Source: Telluria beijingensis
GTDB taxonomy: Bacteria; Pseudomonadota; Gammaproteobacteria; Burkholderiales; Burkholderiaceae_D
DNA: 64,000 bases
Assembly (NCBI RefSeq): GCF_030770395.1
Contig: NZ_CP132480.1
Coordinates: forward strand, 3,915,759 to 3,979,758
Direction of reading: 5' to 3'
Position 1 is the first letter of the stretch, and each line of letters starts with the position of its first letter. A model generated the notes under the pieces. The model saw only the letters and a list, made by a program, of their open reading frames with translations. It searched no databases and was not told the origin of the DNA. The translations under genes and the position numbers were made by a program. This document shows positions 24,222 to 32,764 of this stretch, one piece after another.

Positions 24222-25346
24222 TCAGGGCGCCGGCCTGAGGACGAATTCCGTGATCTCGGCCGGCACGCCCAGCCGGATCGGGAACCCGTTCCACAGTCCG
24301 GTGCCGTTGCTGACATAGAGCTGCATGCCGCCAATGCGGTAGCTGCCCGACACATAGCCGCCGTTCGCGCGCTTCACGACCTGGTCGACACCGCGGATCA
24401 TGCCGCCATGGGTGTGGCCGGATAGCTGGACGTCGATGCCGGCGGCGGCATTGCCGTCCACGCCGATCGGCTGGTGGCTGAGCAGGATTACTGGCGCATC
24501 CGGCGCCCCGGCCAGCGCGCGCGCCGTGTCCGGTCCTTCCATGCCGAAGCGCGGCGCCACCCGGTCGGTCACCCCGGCCACCGTGAGCCTGCCGCCCCCG
24601 TGCTCGATCGTTACGTGGCGGTTGGCCAGCACCCGCATCCCGAGCCCTTCGAAGGTGCGGGCCCAGCGCTCGGCGCCGAAATAATATTCGTGGTTGCCGA
24701 GGCTGGCGATGACGCCGTGGCGTGCTGCCAAATCGGCCAGCGGCGCGACGTCGCGCGCGCGCGCCTGCGGCGAGCCGTCGATCAGGTCGCCGGTGATCAC
24801 GACCAGGTCGGGCCGCAGGGCATTGCTGCGCTCGACCACCGCGCTCACCCAGTCCTCATGCATCAGGCGGCTGATGTGCATGTCGGTCAGTTGCACCATC
24901 CGGTATCCGTCGAGGCCAGCGGACAGGTCGCGGATCGCCAGCTCGACCCGGCGCACCTCGGGCACCTGGATGGCCTGGCCCACGCCGATGGCCGACAGCA
25001 CGGCGCCGGCGGCGATCGTCGCATAGCGCAGGCGCAGCGTCACGCGCCCATCGATGGCGCGCCCGCGCCGTAGCGCCCAGGCGGCCAGCAGGCCCAGGTC
25101 GGCGACCAGCTGCAGCAGGAACGCCAGCAGGAAGCTGCAGTACAGCCAGCCCAGCGCGACGATGAAGATGCGCGGGATCTCGGGCGAGTACATGGTGCCG
25201 AACACCCAGCGCTGGATCATGTGGTGCTGGCAGACCAGCAGCAGGGCGAGGCCCAATCCGATGCGGGTGTAGCGGTGCAGGGGAAGCGGAACGATCAGGC
25301 GCAGGACGAGGTAGAGGTAGGCGGCGTAAACATAGGGGAAGAACAC
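24222..25346 (-). CDS. Membrane-anchored metallophosphoesterase (YkuE/YaeI-like)
   Basis: A protein of 374 residues with three to four N-terminal membrane segments (to about residue 125), then a calcineurin-type phosphoesterase domain. The two-metal site is shown by TDMHIS, GDLIDG, GNHEYY, SHQP and GHTHGG. Relatives act on phospholipid pyrophosphates or UDP-lipid intermediates at the membrane, but the substrate here cannot be told. It faces the GH92 gene across a 207-base divergent promoter region. Confidence 0.92.
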   Translation of the reverse strand: MFFPYVYAAYLYLVLRLIVPLPLHRYTRIGLGLALLLVCQHHMIQRWVFGTMYSPEIPRIFIVALGWLYCSFLLAFLLQLVADLGLLAAWALRRGRAIDGRVTLRLRYATIAAGAVLSAIGVGQAIQVPEVRRVELAIRDLSAGLDGYRMVQLTDMHISRLMHEDWVSAVVERSNALRPDLVVITGDLIDGSPQARARDVAPLADLAARHGVIASLGNHEYYFGAERWARTFEGLGMRVLANRHVTIEHGGGRLTVAGVTDRVAPRFGMEGPDTARALAGAPDAPVILLSHQPIGVDGNAAAGIDVQLSGHTHGGMIRGVDQVVKRANGGYVSGSYRIGGMQLYVSNGTGLWNGFPIRLGVPAEITEFVLRPAP

Positions 25347-25430
25347 GGGGACGGCACTCTGGTTTCTTGTTGAGTCGCCGCGATGATAACGCAGTTGGCG
25401 CCGGGGAGACGCGCTGACGCGATTCGTTCC

Positions 25431-25453
25431 AGTTTAGTAAAACGAACTAAACT
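25431..25453. promoter_or_regulatory. Candidate LacI-type operator upstream of the GH92 gene
   Basis: AGTTTAGT and ACTAAACT are perfect inverse arms separated by 7 bases (AAAACGA), about 100 bases before the GH92 start. Related half-site-like sequences (TTTACTAAAAACCG and TAAAAC-7-GTTTTA) lie at 28886-28919 before the LacI gene. The size and symmetry fit a LacI family site. Confidence 0.45.
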
Positions 25454-25553
25454 TCTCCAGATCCGTTCATGGCGGTTGAGCAGCCGTTTTTTCCTTTGTA
25501 TAAATCGCTACAGTGCGCGTCACCGAGCCAACACCCCAGGAGCAGCCCATTAC

Positions 25554-28500
25554 ATGAAGAAGCACACCCTCGTATCGACCTTGGCGCTGCTGTTCGCGAG
25601 CGGCGCCGCCAATGCCGCCGAAGCGCGCTTTTCCACCTCGTTCGAAGCCGGCCAGCCAGCGCCGGCGACGCTTGCGGGCGAGGGCGTGAAGGTCGCGCCG
25701 GGCAGCGGCCCCGAACGCCCCTACGCGGCCAAGAAGAATGCGGCGTATACCGGATTGCAGGCGCTGCACTACCGCGCGGATGGACAGGGCGGCCGCCTGC
25801 GGCTGTGGGAGGTCGATATCGAGGTCAGGCCTGATACGGTCCTGTCGTGGATGGTGCTGCCCGAGATCGTCGATGGCGACATCGACACCTCCACCCATGT
25901 GTCGCTCGACCTGGTGCTGGACGACGGCCGTCGCGTGTCGAGCCTGGACTTGCGCGACCACCACGGCGTGCGCCTTGGCGCCCTGGCCCAGGGACAGTCG
26001 AAGACCCTGTATCCGCAGCAGTGGGCGCGCAAGGCGGTGCGCCTGGGCGAACTGGAAGGGCGGCGCATCAAGGCGATCGAACTGGAACTGCGGCCGAGCG
26101 CCAAGGGCGGCGCCAGCGGTTGGATCGACGATGTCGAGATCAAGGAGCAGCCGCTCGCCAGGACAGCCCGCCTGTCCGACCATGTGTTGACCACGCGCGG
26201 CACCCAGGCCAACGGCACTTTCTCGCGCGGTAACAACATCCCCGCTACGGCCATGCCGCATGGCTTCAATTTCTGGACCCCGGCCACCGACGCCGGCACC
26301 CTGAACTGGTTGTACCGCTGGAACGAGCAGAATGATGCCGACAACCGCCCGCGCCTGCAGGCGCTCTCGCTCAGCCACCAGCCGAGTCCCTGGATGGCCG
26401 ACCGCCAGACCTTCCAGGTCATGCCGTCCGGCGCGCAAGGCCGGCCCGACGCCGACCGCCAGCGCCGCGCGCTGCCGTTCTCGCACGACCGCGAGCTGGC
26501 GCGCCCGTACACCTACCGGGTGGACTTCGACAACGGCATCCGCGCCGAACTGGCGCCGACCGAGCGCGCGGCGATCTTCCGCTTCCAGTTCCCGAAACAG
26601 GGCGACGCCAACCTGCTGTTCGATAACGTCGACGACCGGGGCGGCCTGACCCTGGACGCGGCCACGCAAACCCTGCGCGGCTATACCGATATCAGGAGCC
26701 GGCTGTCGAACGGCGCCACCCGCATGTTCGTGTTCGCGCGCTTCGACCAGCGCTGGCAGGACAGCGGCGCGATCGAGACCGGTCGCCCGACCGGCTATAT
26801 CAAGTTCGACGCCGACAAGGGCGAGGTGCGCATGCGCATCGCCACCTCGCTGATCTCGGTCGAGCAGGCGCAGCGCAACCTCGAGCTGGAACTTGGCGAC
26901 GCCGGCTTCGACACCGTGCGCGAGCGTGCCCAGGCGGCCTGGGACAAGGAGCTGGAGCGGGTGCGGGTGCAGGGCGCCAGCGCAGACCAGCTGACGACCG
27001 TCTATTCGAACCTGTACCGCCTGTTCCTGTACCCGAACGTCGCCCATGAAAACGTCGGCACCGCCGCCCGGCCCGACTGGCGCCACGCCGACCAGAGCAG
27101 CTGGTCGAGGGACCAGGCTGGAGGCGACGTGGCGAAGACTTCGGCGCCTGTCTTGCCCGGCAAGGTCTACGTCAACAACGGCTTCTGGGACACCTTCCGC
27201 ACCACCTGGCCGGCGTATGCCCTGTTGGCGCCGCAGCGTACCGGCGAAATGATCGACGGCTTCCTGCAGCAGTACCGCGACGGCGGCTGGGTGGCGCGCT
27301 GGTCGTCGCCGGGCTACGCCGACCTGATGGTGGGCACCAGTTCCGACGTGGCGTTCACCGATGCCTGGCTCAAGGGCGTGCGCGGCTTCGATGCGCACCA
27401 GGCCTACGAGGCGGCGCTGAAGAACGCGACCGCCGTGCCGCCGGTCTCGAACGTCGGCCGCAAGGGCCTGGCGCGCTCGATGTACCGCGGCTATGCCGAC
27501 ACCTCGGTCCACGAAGGCATGTCGTGGACGCTGGAAGGCGCGCTGAACGACTTCGGCCTGTCGCAGCTGGCCACGGCGCTGGCGAACGAGGAGGGCAAGG
27601 ACAGCGGGCGCGGGCGCCGCTACCGCGACGAAGCCGCGTATTTCCGGGCTCGCGCCGCCGACTACGTGCATGTGTACGATCCGGCGACCAGGTTCTTTCG
27701 CGGCCGCGACGCCCAGGGTCAATGGCGGGTGCCGGCGCGGGAATTCGAGCCGCGCCGCTGGGGCGGCGACTATACCGAGGCCAATGCCTGGACCTTCGCC
27801 TTCACCGCGCCGCACGACGCCGAGGGTCTCGCGAGCCTGATGGGCGGGCGCCAGGCGCTGGCCGGCCGGCTCGACGAGTTCTTCGCGAGCCAGGAGACGG
27901 CCGAGGCGAAATTCGCCGGCAGCTACCGCCAGGTGATCCACGAGATGACCGAGGCGCGCGACGTCCGCATGGGCATGTACGCCCACAGCAACCAGCCGGC
28001 CCACCATATCCCCTGGATGTACGTCGCCGCCGGCCAGCCGTGGAAGACCCAGCGCATCACCCGCGAGGCGCTGCGCCGCTTGTACCTGGGCAGCGAGATC
28101 GGCCAGGGTTATGCGGGCGACGAGGACAATGGCGAGATGTCGGCCTGGTACACCTTCGCGATGCTGGGACTGTATCCGCTGCGGATGGGGTCTCCCGAAT
28201 ACGTGATCGGTTCGCCGGCCTTCGCGCGCACCGAGGTGAAGCTCGAGAATGGCCGCACCCTGACCGTTATCGCCCACGGCAACGGCCCGGACAATGTGTA
28301 CGTGCAGTCGCTGAAGGTCGACGGCCGGCCCTGGAACCAGCCGTGGATCCGCCACGCCGACATCGCCAATGGCGCCACCCTGGAATTCACGATGGGCAGC
28401 CAGCCGTCGACCTGGGGCAGCGAGGCCAAGGCCTTGCCGGCGTCGATGACCGCTGCCGGCCAGCGTCCCGCCGGCCTGCTCGACCGCAGCAAGGGCGCCA

Positions 28501-28871
28501 CGCTCACGCTGGACGGCAAGGGCGCCAATGGCGCGCTGGTCGATGACGATGCGGCGACGACCGCGGCGCTGCCGGCCAGGGCCAGCATCGGCTTCGCGCT
28601 CACGAAACCGGCCACGATCGGCTACTACACGATCACCGCTGGCAAGGCGCCGCTGGGCAAGGTGAGCTGGACGCTCGAAGGCCGCGACGGCGAGGGCGGC
28701 TGGGTGGCGCTCGACCGGCGCGAGGACGAGGCCTTCGACTGGGAGCGCCAGTTGCGGCCGTTCGGCGTCGCCACCCCGGGGGCCTACCGCGAATACCGCC
28801 TGCGCTTCGCCCAGGATGCGGCGTTCGAGCTGGGCGAACTGGAGCTGCTGGAAGCCGGGCAGGGTGGATAG
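25554..28871 (+). CDS. Secreted GH92 alpha-mannosidase
   Basis: An exo-acting alpha-mannosidase of 1105 residues, exported by a signal peptide (MKKHTL to AANAAEA). A beta-sandwich of about 180 residues precedes the catalytic part. The family 92 blocks are GFWDTFRTTWP near residue 545 and GDEDNGEMSAWY near 855, which hold catalytic acidic residues and the calcium site. About 120 C-terminal residues resemble a discoidin-like carbohydrate-binding domain. CAGGAG stands 8 bases before ATG 25554. With the isomerase and kinase downstream it releases mannose from mannoproteins or mannan for growth. Confidence 0.93.
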   Translation: MKKHTLVSTLALLFASGAANAAEARFSTSFEAGQPAPATLAGEGVKVAPGSGPERPYAAKKNAAYTGLQALHYRADGQGGRLRLWEVDIEVRPDTVLSWMVLPEIVDGDIDTSTHVSLDLVLDDGRRVSSLDLRDHHGVRLGALAQGQSKTLYPQQWARKAVRLGELEGRRIKAIELELRPSAKGGASGWIDDVEIKEQPLARTARLSDHVLTTRGTQANGTFSRGNNIPATAMPHGFNFWTPATDAGTLNWLYRWNEQNDADNRPRLQALSLSHQPSPWMADRQTFQVMPSGAQGRPDADRQRRALPFSHDRELARPYTYRVDFDNGIRAELAPTERAAIFRFQFPKQGDANLLFDNVDDRGGLTLDAATQTLRGYTDIRSRLSNGATRMFVFARFDQRWQDSGAIETGRPTGYIKFDADKGEVRMRIATSLISVEQAQRNLELELGDAGFDTVRERAQAAWDKELERVRVQGASADQLTTVYSNLYRLFLYPNVAHENVGTAARPDWRHADQSSWSRDQAGGDVAKTSAPVLPGKVYVNNGFWDTFRTTWPAYALLAPQRTGEMIDGFLQQYRDGGWVARWSSPGYADLMVGTSSDVAFTDAWLKGVRGFDAHQAYEAALKNATAVPPVSNVGRKGLARSMYRGYADTSVHEGMSWTLEGALNDFGLSQLATALANEEGKDSGRGRRYRDEAAYFRARAADYVHVYDPATRFFRGRDAQGQWRVPAREFEPRRWGGDYTEANAWTFAFTAPHDAEGLASLMGGRQALAGRLDEFFASQETAEAKFAGSYRQVIHEMTEARDVRMGMYAHSNQPAHHIPWMYVAAGQPWKTQRITREALRRLYLGSEIGQGYAGDEDNGEMSAWYTFAMLGLYPLRMGSPEYVIGSPAFARTEVKLENGRTLTVIAHGNGPDNVYVQSLKVDGRPWNQPWIRHADIANGATLEFTMGSQPSTWGSEAKALPASMTAAGQRPAGLLDRSKGATLTLDGKGANGALVDDDAATTAALPARASIGFALTKPATIGYYTITAGKAPLGKVSWTLEGRDGEGGWVALDRREDEAFDWERQLRPFGVATPGAYREYRLRFAQDAAFELGELELLEAGQGG

Positions 28872-29015
28872 CGGTGCGATCAGTGTTTACTAAAAACCGC
28901 TAAAACATGCCCGGTTTTACCTGCCCTGGTTGACGGTGCCAAAACGCGGCTGCTATAAATCCAGCTCGAATCGACGCTTCGACAGGCGTTTATTAAACCA
29001 AGGACCGACAGACCA

Positions 29016-29054
29016 ATGATGGACAGGATTTCGATGCCGCGGGTGCGGCCGTGA
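29016..29054 (+). CDS. Possible 12-codon leader ORF overlapping the LacI start
   Basis: A short frame reads MMDRISMPRVRP and stops in TGA at 29052-29054, overlapping the GTG start of the LacI gene by 4 bases. AAGGA lies 11 bases upstream of its ATG, whereas the LacI GTG has no ribosome site of its own, so translational coupling is plausible. It sits in the 179-base gap 28872-29050, which otherwise holds only the operator-like repeats near 28886-28919. Confidence 0.35.
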   Translation: MMDRISMPRVRP

Positions 29055-30037
29055 GCCAGGTCACCCTGCGCGACATCGCCAGCGCGACCGGGCTGTCGAT
29101 CGGCACCGTCTCGCGCGCCCTCAAGAACCAGGGCGGCATGACCGAGGCCACCCGCGGCGTGGTGCGCGAGGCGGCGCTGCGGCTGGGCTACGATTTCTCG
29201 CTGCTCAAGAAGGGCCGCATCCGCCGCATCGCCTTTTTGCTGCACAGCCAGCACAACACGCTCACCTCCAGCCCGTTCTTTACGCCGGTGCTGCACGGCG
29301 CCGAGGAAGCCTGCCGGCGCGAGGGCATCGCCCTGTCGCTGATCGTGGTCGGCCCCGCCGAGCCGGTGCTGGAACAGCTGCGCCTGCACCAGCCCGACGC
29401 GATCCTGTGCGCCGGCTTCTTCGAGCCCGAGGTCCTGGGCGCCCTGCGGCAGACCGGCAAGCCGATGGTGCTGGTGGACATGCACCGGCGTGGCTTCACC
29501 TCGATCAATCCGGACAATATGGGCGGCGGCTACCTGGCCACCCAGCACCTGCTGCGCTGCGGCCGCAAGCGCATCGCGATGCTGTCCGGCTCCCTGGCCC
29601 ACTACAGCATCCAGCAGCGCAACCGGGGCTTCCGCCAGGCGCTGTTCGACGCCAGGATGCACGCCGACCCGTCCCTCGAAGTGATCGTGCCGACCATGGG
29701 CGAAGGCGAGGAAGGCGTGGTCGAGGCCATGCGCAGCCTGCTGGACCTTCCGAAACGGCCGGACGCGCTGTTCTGCTACAACGACAGCACGGCGCTGGCG
29801 GCCATGAAGTTCTGCCTGGCCGAGGGGCTCAAGATCCCCTACGACCTCGCCATCGTCGGTTTCGACGATATCGCCGCTTCCCTGGCCGCCATTCCGCCCC
29901 TCAGCACGGTCCACGTGGACAAGGAAGCGCTGGGGCGGACCGGGGTCGAATCGCTCCTGCACAAACCGGACGACAACCCCTCCCAGATAACCCTGCCAGT
30001 CGAGATGATCGTGCGCGAGAGCAGCTACGACGACTAG
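29051..30037 (+). CDS. LacI family transcriptional regulator
   Basis: A sugar-responsive regulator of 328 residues. The helix-turn-helix is VTLRDIASATGLSIGTVSRAL at residues 4-24, followed by the hinge and a periplasmic-binding-protein-like sensor (VGFDDIAASLAAIPPLSTVH near 270). No in-frame start exists upstream, so the GTG at 29051 is used. It is flanked by the GH92 gene and the mannose isomerase gene, so mannose or a mannoside is the likely effector and the AGTTTAGT palindrome at 25431 a likely target. Confidence 0.92.
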   Translation: MSQVTLRDIASATGLSIGTVSRALKNQGGMTEATRGVVREAALRLGYDFSLLKKGRIRRIAFLLHSQHNTLTSSPFFTPVLHGAEEACRREGIALSLIVVGPAEPVLEQLRLHQPDAILCAGFFEPEVLGALRQTGKPMVLVDMHRRGFTSINPDNMGGGYLATQHLLRCGRKRIAMLSGSLAHYSIQQRNRGFRQALFDARMHADPSLEVIVPTMGEGEEGVVEAMRSLLDLPKRPDALFCYNDSTALAAMKFCLAEGLKIPYDLAIVGFDDIAASLAAIPPLSTVHVDKEALGRTGVESLLHKPDDNPSQITLPVEMIVRESSYDD

Positions 30038-30059
30038 CACACCACTTCCAGCCGCCACC

Positions 30060-31292
30060 ATGACCAACTACCCGAATTTTCGCAGCCCGGACGTGCTGCT
30101 CGACCATGCGCGCCACACGATGCGCTTCTATCACCCGCGCGCGCTCGACCCCGCCGGCGGCATGTACCACTATTTCAAGGACGACGGCGCGGTCTACGAT
30201 GCCAGCCACCGCCACCTGGTCAGCAGCACCCGCTTCGTGTTCACCTATGCCATGGCCTACCGCCAGTTCCGGGACCCGGCCTATCTCGCGGGCCTGACGC
30301 ACGCGGTCGCCTTCGTGCGCGAGGCGCACCGCGCTCTGGATGGCGACGGCTATGCCTGGATGCTCGATGGCCGCGAGATCGAGGACGGCACCCAGCACGC
30401 CTATGGCGAAGCCTTCGTGCTGCTGGCCTATGCCCACGCCGCGATGGCCGGCCTGGACGAGGCGCGCCCCTGGATCGGCGAGGCTTTCGACCTGATGGAA
30501 AGGCGTTTCTGGAACCCGGACGACGGCCTGTACGCCGACGAGGCGAGCCAGGACTGGCGCGTGCTGTCGACCTACCGCGGCCAGAACGCCAATATGCACG
30601 CCTGCGAGGCGCTGCTGGCGGCCCATGCCGCAACCGGCGAACAGCGCTACCTGGAGCGCGCGTATACCGTGGCCTGGAACATCACCCAGCGCCAGGCGGC
30701 GCGCTGTGGTGGCCTGGTCTGGGAACACTACGACACTGCCTGGCAGCCGGACTGGAAATTCAATATCGACGATCCGGAGAACCTGTTCCGTCCCTGGGGC
30801 TACCAGCCCGGCCACTTCACCGAATGGGCCAAGCTGCTCCTGCTGCTGGAAGCGCGCGCGAAGGGCGTACTGGACAAGGACCTCGACTGGCTGCTGCCGA
30901 CCGCCGAAAAGCTGTTCGGGGTAGCGGTGGAGAAGGGCTGGGACGGCGAACACGGTGGCCTGTGCTATTCGCTGGCGCCCGACCTGACGGTGTGCGACGC
31001 GCACAAGTATTTCTGGGTGCAGGCCGAAAGCGCCGCCGCTGCCGCCATGCTGGCCGCGCGCACCGGCAACGCCGAATACTGGACCTGGTACGACCGCCTG
31101 TGGCAATACAGCTGGACCCATTTCGTCGACCACCAGCATGGCGCCTGGTACCGCATCCTGGACCGCGAGAACCGCAAGCTCAGCGACGAGAAGAGCCCGG
31201 CCGGCAAGGTCGATTACCACACCATGGGCGCCGTCTACGACATCGTGGCCGTGCTGGAGGACGGCGCCGGTGCTGAGAGCCTAGCCCGGTAG
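30060..31292 (+). CDS. AGE family sugar isomerase, probably D-mannose isomerase
   Basis: An enzyme of 410 residues with the (alpha/alpha)6 barrel of N-acylglucosamine 2-epimerases. YRGQNANMHACEAL near residue 175, PGHFTEWAKLLL near 260, KYFWVQAESAAAA near 315 and DYHTMGA near the end hold the catalytic His residues. The family includes mannose isomerases (mannose to fructose) and epimerases; the fructokinase gene downstream and the mannosidase upstream favour mannose to fructose. Start 22 bases after the LacI stop. The stop codon lies inside the left arm of a large inverted repeat. Confidence 0.88.
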   Translation: MTNYPNFRSPDVLLDHARHTMRFYHPRALDPAGGMYHYFKDDGAVYDASHRHLVSSTRFVFTYAMAYRQFRDPAYLAGLTHAVAFVREAHRALDGDGYAWMLDGREIEDGTQHAYGEAFVLLAYAHAAMAGLDEARPWIGEAFDLMERRFWNPDDGLYADEASQDWRVLSTYRGQNANMHACEALLAAHAATGEQRYLERAYTVAWNITQRQAARCGGLVWEHYDTAWQPDWKFNIDDPENLFRPWGYQPGHFTEWAKLLLLLEARAKGVLDKDLDWLLPTAEKLFGVAVEKGWDGEHGGLCYSLAPDLTVCDAHKYFWVQAESAAAAAMLAARTGNAEYWTWYDRLWQYSWTHFVDHQHGAWYRILDRENRKLSDEKSPAGKVDYHTMGAVYDIVAVLEDGAGAESLAR

Positions 31293-31432
31293 GTGGGAGT
31301 CGCTCCTGGCGCGCCTGGCAGGCGTGTGCTGCGTTGCTCGTCGTTGCATGGCTCGCCATGCGGCCTCCTCGCGCCTTGCCCACGCCAGCCATGCATCACC
31401 ATCAGCTTCCCCCCACCTACCGGGAAAGGCTC
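31277..31432. repeat. 156-base nested inverted repeat between isomerase and fructokinase genes
   Basis: Outer arms 31277-31297 and 31412-31432 pair over 21 bases with 2 mismatches, including a perfect 13-bp core CCCGGTAGGTGGG. Inside, 31317-31326 pairs with 31381-31390 (9 of 10), and GCATGGC-TC-GCCATGC at 31346-31361 sits at the same centre of symmetry. The element spans most of the intergenic space and the end of the isomerase gene. It looks like a mobile palindromic repeat or a long mRNA hairpin. Confidence 0.7.
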
Positions 31433-31446
31433 TTGATCCGCCCTTC

Positions 31447-32352
31447 ATGCTGTGCGCCGGCGAGGCGCTGACCGACATGATCGACCAGGGCGGCGGGCGG
31501 TGGGTGAGCCGCGTGGGCGGCTCGACCTGGAACGTGGCGCGCGCGCTGGCGGCGCTGGGCGAGCCGACGGCCTTCGCCGGCGCCATCAGCCGCGACCGTT
31601 TCGGCGACGCCCTGTGGGCGGCCAGCGAGGCGGTCGGCCTGGATACGCGGCTGCTGCAGCGGGTCGACCGTTCGCCGCTGCTGGCCGTGGTGGAGCAGGG
31701 CGAGCCGCCGCGCTACTTCTTCATCGGCGACGACAGCGCCGACCTGCACTTCGACCCAGGTCTGTTTCCGGCCGGCTGGGCCGACGGCCTGCGCTGGGCG
31801 CACTTCGGCGGCATCAGCCTGGCGCGCGCGCCGCTGGCCGGCAGGCTGGTGGCGCTGGCACGGCGGCTCAAGGCCTATGGGGTCAGGATCAGCTACGATC
31901 CCAACTACCGCAACCTGATGGACGAACGCTATACGCCAACGCTGGAGGCGATGGCCTCGCTGGCCGACCTGGTCAAGGTGTCGGACGACGACTTGCGCGG
32001 GCTATTCCCCGGCCTGGGCCTGGACGCCGCGCTGGCGCGCCTGCGCGGTTTCAATCCGGCCGCCTGCTGCCTGCTGACGCGCGGGGGCCAGGGCGCCAGT
32101 CTGTTCCGCGGCGAGGAGCGCTGCGACGCGCCGGCGCCGCAGGTGGCGGTGGTGGACACGGTGGGCGCCGGCGACGCCAGCGCCGCCGGCCTGCTGCACA
32201 GCCTGGCGCGCCATCCGGGCCGCAGCCTGCAATCGCACCTGCATGCGGCGCTGGCCGCGGGTTCAGCCGCCTGCCTGCAGTCGGGCGCCACGCCGCCGGC
32301 GCCGGCAACCATGCGACAGTTGTTCGCAGTGCTCGAAGGAGAAGTTGCGTGA
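31447..32352 (+). CDS. PfkB family carbohydrate kinase, probably fructokinase
   Basis: A sugar kinase of 301 residues. VGGSTWNVARALAALG near residue 23 is the substrate-binding Gly-rich block; DTVGAGDASAAGLL near residue 235 is the ATP-binding/catalytic motif with the base Asp. It should phosphorylate fructose made by the isomerase. The start at 31447 (MLCAGEAL) fits the family; the upstream frame comes from the palindromic repeat. The ribosome site is weak (AAAGG about 20 bases away). Confidence 0.9.
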   Translation: MLCAGEALTDMIDQGGGRWVSRVGGSTWNVARALAALGEPTAFAGAISRDRFGDALWAASEAVGLDTRLLQRVDRSPLLAVVEQGEPPRYFFIGDDSADLHFDPGLFPAGWADGLRWAHFGGISLARAPLAGRLVALARRLKAYGVRISYDPNYRNLMDERYTPTLEAMASLADLVKVSDDDLRGLFPGLGLDAALARLRGFNPAACCLLTRGGQGASLFRGEERCDAPAPQVAVVDTVGAGDASAAGLLHSLARHPGRSLQSHLHAALAAGSAACLQSGATPPAPATMRQLFAVLEGEVA

Positions 32353-32382
32353 TGCGTCGACCCGGCAGCCTCCCGCGTCGCC

Positions 32383-32745
32383 TTACGGCACAATCGGAAT
32401 CACGATCTCCGCGCGCGGCAAGGCCACCAGCTTCCCCTTGACCTCGATATAGGCCTCTTCATAGTCCAGCCGGATCCGGACTTTGCGTCCCGGGCAGCCA
32501 GGCCCCGCGTCCACGTCGGCGACGACCCGCCTGCCCGGCAGATTGGTGATCGTGCCAAAGGCCGGTTCGCCGTTCCTGAAACACTGGACGAAGAACTGCT
32601 GTCCTTCGTCCGTCATCGTCACCACCAGATTGTACCTGCCATCCGGGGCATCGCCGCGGGCATTGCTGAACGTGCCCGAGGCTGGCGTGTCGGAACCGTG
32701 CGCGGCGGAACAAAGAAGCAGCAGCAGGCAGGCCAGGTAGCGCAT
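32383..32745 (-). CDS. Small secreted protein of unknown function
   Basis: A protein of 120 residues with a clear signal peptide (LACLLLLLCSAAHGS) and a mature part of about 100 residues that looks like a small beta-barrel or Ig-like fold, with two Cys (in FVQCF and GPGCPG) that could form a disulfide. I do not recognise a family. It lies 19 bases after the TonB receptor gene and may be co-transcribed with it, as periplasmic partners sometimes are. Confidence 0.75.
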   Translation of the reverse strand: MRYLACLLLLLCSAAHGSDTPASGTFSNARGDAPDGRYNLVVTMTDEGQQFFVQCFRNGEPAFGTITNLPGRRVVADVDAGPGCPGRKVRIRLDYEEAYIEVKGKLVALPRAEIVIPIVP

Positions 32746-32764
32746 TCTTTCTCCCGTCGCTATA

